Of a DNA stretch of 64,000 bases, positions 61,056-64,000 are shown in pieces (within the stretch, counting starts at the first letter, position 1; every line of letters begins with the position of its first letter). Origin of the DNA: Sweltsa coloradensis. Taxonomy: Eukaryota > Arthropoda > Insecta > Plecoptera > Chloroperlidae. The translations under genes were made by a program, and so were the position numbers. The DNA lies in contig JAMZAV010000107.1 of NCBI GenBank assembly GCA_024449915.1, positions 186,001 through 250,000 on the forward strand. The letters are read 5' to 3'. The notes under the pieces were generated by a model. The model did no database searches, was not told where the DNA came from, and saw only the letters and a list, made by a program, of their open reading frames with translations.

Positions 61056-61816
61056 TTGGATGAGCGTAGCGAGCGAAGCGAAGATTCCATTTCACTACAC
61101 TGGAGAAAAAAATCCGGAATGTTTTTTTTTTTTCTGTATTTTTGGCTGTTTGTTAACACGATTTCGGCTAAACCAATACTCCAATTGCGATGAAATTTTA
61201 TGGGGGCCTTCGAAATCTCTGAACTTAGAACTGACACGTTTTTGAGCGCAATCGAAAAATTATTTCTAATGAAAATCGCAAATTTACGATTTTTTTTTCG
61301 ATTTTTAAAAAATTTCTTCGACTTATAACATCTACATGCTTAATTCGATTTTAATGATTTTTTTACAGAACCTTAATTTTATGAATTAAGATATTCGTGT
61401 GAAATTTGAGAACAATCGAAAAATTATTTCTCATGAAAATCGAAATTTTACGGGTTTTTTCTTTTTTTTTAACAATTCTTTCACTTATAACACCTACATG
61501 CTTTATCTTATTGAAATGATTTTTTTACAGAACCTTAATTATATGAATTATTATATTCGTGTAAAATTTGAGCGCAATCGAATAATTATTTGTTATGAAA
61601 ATAGCAATTTTACGATTTTTTTCTTTGTTTAAAATTACTATTAAGAAAAAATAAAAGAATAAAGTGAATTTTTTATTTAATTTAATTTAATTTAAAAAAA
61701 AATCAACTTAGTAATAATTTTTTCACAAAACAACAGAAAATCTGCATAACACATGGCAGGTCAATGCACCAATTACGCTCACCCAACAATGCGGCGGGAC
61801 TTAAGCGTTTTCCTAG
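61056..61816 (+). mobile_element. Helentron/HINE-like copy Hel-7, second subfamily
   Basis: The 5' end TTGGATGAGCGTAGCGAGCG and the 3' end with GCGGCGGGACTTAAGCGTT, TTCCTAG (61816) are those of the family. The central repeats are unrelated in sequence: about 150-170 bp units with ATTCGTGTRAAATTTGAG and TTTTTTTACAGAACCTTAAT. The 3' subterminal part (CAGAAAATCTGCATAACACA) is shared with Hel-8. Confidence 0.8.
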
Positions 61817-61850
61817 TATTCACAATTATGTGCCATGCAGAAAGTCATAA

Positions 61851-62426
61851 TAGGGAACGAAATCCTCTACGTGTCACTTTTCTGTCTGTGCGTGCGTTAT
61901 ACGTGGTCTCACGATCAGAAACGAACATGACGTATAGCTCGAATTGACAGGCGTTGTATACTAGCTCCAACGAAAGAATGCAGATGCTTTCGTCCATAGT
62001 GGTAACGTGGTGGGGGCAGTATGAATCCGCGGTAATAGAAAAATCGGCTTTGTGTATGAAAGTGAAATTTTTTTTAGTAACTCAAGCAAAAATTATCTGT
62101 GCTATATCACAGTGTTCCTCCGTGTGCTAGATCCACGCTGATCTAGTGCGAATAGATTTGATAAAGTTGTTAAGTTGGGAAAACAATTTCGAGCTATACT
62201 TGCATTCTTTCGTTAGAACCACTATAATTGCCCTTCAACAAAGATGATCCAGAATGTTTAGAATTAGATGACCCTGGTGATCAGGGGCACTGGGCTATAC
62301 TCACTCAAGATTCAAGAAGGAACCATTTAGATCTCGGCACCACCAACAAAACAGATCAACGCTGGATTAGGTTTAATTTGTGTATCCTTCTTCGACAATC
62401 TGATAATTAAATATATTCGCTTCCTA
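61851..62426 (+). mobile_element. E-family element copy E2 (long)
   Basis: It runs from TAGGGAACGAAATCC to ATATTCGCTTCCTA. It shares TTTTCTGTCTGTGCG, GAACATGACG, CCTTCAACAAAGATGATCC and ATGACCCTGGTGATCAGGGG with E1 and E3. The GGTGGAGG motif is reduced to TCGGCACCACCAA. It has about 300 bp of additional inner sequence not seen in E1 or E3. Confidence 0.55.
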
Positions 62427-62470
62427 TTTTGGGTACTCTCATACAGAGATGCTTATGTTCTATCAATGTA

Positions 62471-62549
62471 TTAATTAATTAATTTATTATTTATTATTTA
62501 TTTAATGTTTATCTTATTCAGTTATAAAAACTGCTTTACAAAGGAGGAC
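62471..62549 (-). repeat. SINE-B tail
   Basis: On the minus strand GTCCTCCTTTGTAAAGCAG and TTTTTATAACTGAATAAGAT lead into AAACATTAAATAAATAATAA and an AATT-rich tail. Confidence 0.65.
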
Positions 62550-63548
62550 AACTAAATAAATCTACTGACATAGATGCAGACACAACAATGAACTACATTT
62601 AAGAAAATATTTGAATTAGTAATTACAACAATGCATTAAAACACCACAATTTTGGTACTGCCAATTTGTAATAATGTAAACAAAGAAAATGCGACATTAA
62701 TAATTGTCGCGTGGTACGCCCATGCAGTTTGCCTATTAAAGACCAATGCGGGTACAGGTGTAGGCCCTACCAGTTGGAAGGCTGGCGTCTCCCTAATGAC
62801 TCATGAGAGAGGACACTTACAAAGTTTATTGGCAACGCTTCGGGAAATGCTGGTATCTTATGTAAATATTATGTGTTTACGGGAAGTCGTAATAATTGTT
62901 GTACCAGCTCATAACACATTCTCGTGGGCTGCAGCCAAAGATGGCCTTTTTAGGGAACACATAAGATAATCTATTAAAACTACCCTCATTATGATTATGC
63001 CTCGAAATGTGTCATTAGGACTTTTTCATATACATATACATTGAACTTGCATTAAAAACTTTTAAACAGTACATACACACGTTGAGAGAACGTAAGATAC
63101 TACTACATTTTCTTCCTTTCTCCCTTACTCACGAACGCACCTCCACGAGCTATGAACTATAACCTCGATACGAGGGGTGAAATGGCCAGACTACCAGACG
63201 ATGAGCTGCCATGAACTGCGAGATGAAGAGTCATGAAAGATCACAGGGGTTTATGGATTTTATATTTAAAGAATTACATTTTGCCGTAGAAGTCTGTTTT
63301 AATGCAACTATTTTGCAATATGTAGCACAAAGAAGGCGAGGAGACTGCCGGCGCAAAGATGATGCAGAAAACCTCCCTTTGCTCATATTTCTCGACCCAG
63401 AAAGTTATTTCATACATCAACAACTATCGATAGTGAAATGTGATTAGACTTTCATAGCATATTGTTTGCAGTGAATACTGACATGAAAGTACATGCATTA
63501 AAAATGATAAAAGCTGAGATTGTAAGAATAATTTTTTTTTTTTTTTTT
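62550..63548. other. Non-coding stretch
   Basis: The frames at 62652-62969 (105 residues) and 63211-63447 (78 residues) are open but show no recognised domain, and neither has a convincing start context or splice frame. They are most likely chance frames. Confidence 0.35.
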
Positions 63549-63706
63549 TAGACTTTTACTTGGTCTTTATAGAATTAGTGCAATATTCGGGAATTTGTAA
63601 CTGTCTAGAATTGCCTAGAATATACATTAGAAGGGAGTTGGGAAATTCCCGAACTATTTCACTAATTCTATTTATTAAATGTCATAAAGAACAAGTGAAA
63701 GTCTGA
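63549..63706. repeat. Hairpin element of about 158 bp
   Basis: AGACTTTTACTTGGTCTTTA and GAATTAGTG on the left are mirrored by CACTAATTC and TAAAGAACAAGTGAAAGTCT on the right, with an ATTCGGGAATTT / AAATTCCCGAA inner pair. A poly-T run precedes it. It could be a MITE. Confidence 0.65.
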
Positions 63707-63826
63707 AATTTGTATTTCAATATGAATTATAAATTCACATTTTATTACCAATTTTAAATTACAACATACAACTTCGGTTTACGTGCGAAAAATGTACAGC
63801 GTGTCAGCAAGTAACGTGAAATAAAA

Positions 63827-64000
63827 CTAGGAAAACGCTTAAGTCCCGCCGCGTTGTTGGATGAGCGTAATTGGTGCATTGAGCTACCATGTGTTATATG
63901 GATTTTCTGTTGTTCTGTGAAAAAATCATTACTTAGTTGAAGATTTGTTTAAAATTTATTTAAATTTAATGAAAAATAAACTTTAATCTTTAATTTTTTT
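63827..64000 (-). mobile_element. Helentron/HINE-like copy Hel-8, cut by the window end
   Basis: CTAG is at 63827-63830 with the AACGC/GCGTT hairpin and GGCGGGACTTAAG. The subterminal part matches Hel-7 (TGTGTTATATGGATTTTCTG, inverted). The 5' end lies beyond the window. Confidence 0.8.

Noticed and set aside
62652..62969. 105-residue plus-strand frame
   Set aside because: No recognised motif, no codon bias distinguishable by eye and no splice context. It is left as a probable chance frame.

Overview
This is a repeat-rich, gene-poor piece of an animal nuclear genome. AT-rich sequence, a spliced terminal exon with a distant poly(A) signal, tRNA-derived SINE-like repeats with (TAAA)n tails, hAT-type transposons with 8-bp target duplications, Helentron-like rolling-circle elements and long microsatellites point to an invertebrate metazoan. 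The phylum cannot be fixed from what I see. No bacterial operon, rRNA operon or CRISPR array is present, and nearly all open frames of 60-150 codons are chance frames or lie inside repeats.

Genes. The one well-supported coding piece is a last exon on the + strand (11182-11549). It opens at a good splice acceptor, encodes about 121 residues of low-complexity C-terminal tail, and is followed by about 1.1 kb of 3' UTR ending at an AATAAA. Part or all of 1-11181 is therefore probably intron of that gene. Three minus-strand stretches look like decayed coding sequence: a BTB/POZ-like fragment (5205-5581), a frameshifted coiled-coil-like remnant (10225-10896) and an unidentified remnant broken by a stop and a frameshift (33247-33697). 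A promoter-like inverted repeat with CRE, CCAAT and TATA motifs lies at 53182-53330.

Mobile elements. (1) 494-2237: a palindromic foldback split by an 897-bp hAT-like element with an exact 8-bp duplication. (2) 6397-8958: a 2.5-kb foldback built of repeated modules. (3) 19684-23054, 49987-50450, 57390-59932, 61056-61816 and 63827-end: nine copies of one Helentron/HINE-like family, two of them joined head to tail. (4) 24130-25758 and 34877-36400: two 1.5-1.6 kb composite elements in opposite orientation, making a 12.3-kb inverted repeat. (5) 20750-22150 and 40497-41851: two copies of an about 640-bp element, each opened by a different younger insertion. (6) Two further hAT-like elements, 41103-41805 and 47764-48514. 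(7) An 'E' family of short elements carrying GGTGGAGGTGCCGGGT, concentrated at 47-62 kb. (8) tRNA-related SINEs and SINE-tail fragments.

Tandem repeats include a 34-bp minisatellite (29709-30217), an about 40-bp one (52370-52589), a 198-bp duplication (55365-55809) and long (TTTA)n and (TAA)n tracts. The remaining stretches show nothing I can recognise. The history that can be read is layered transposition: older foldback and TIR elements were opened by hAT and Helentron insertions, and several microsatellites grew from SINE tails.
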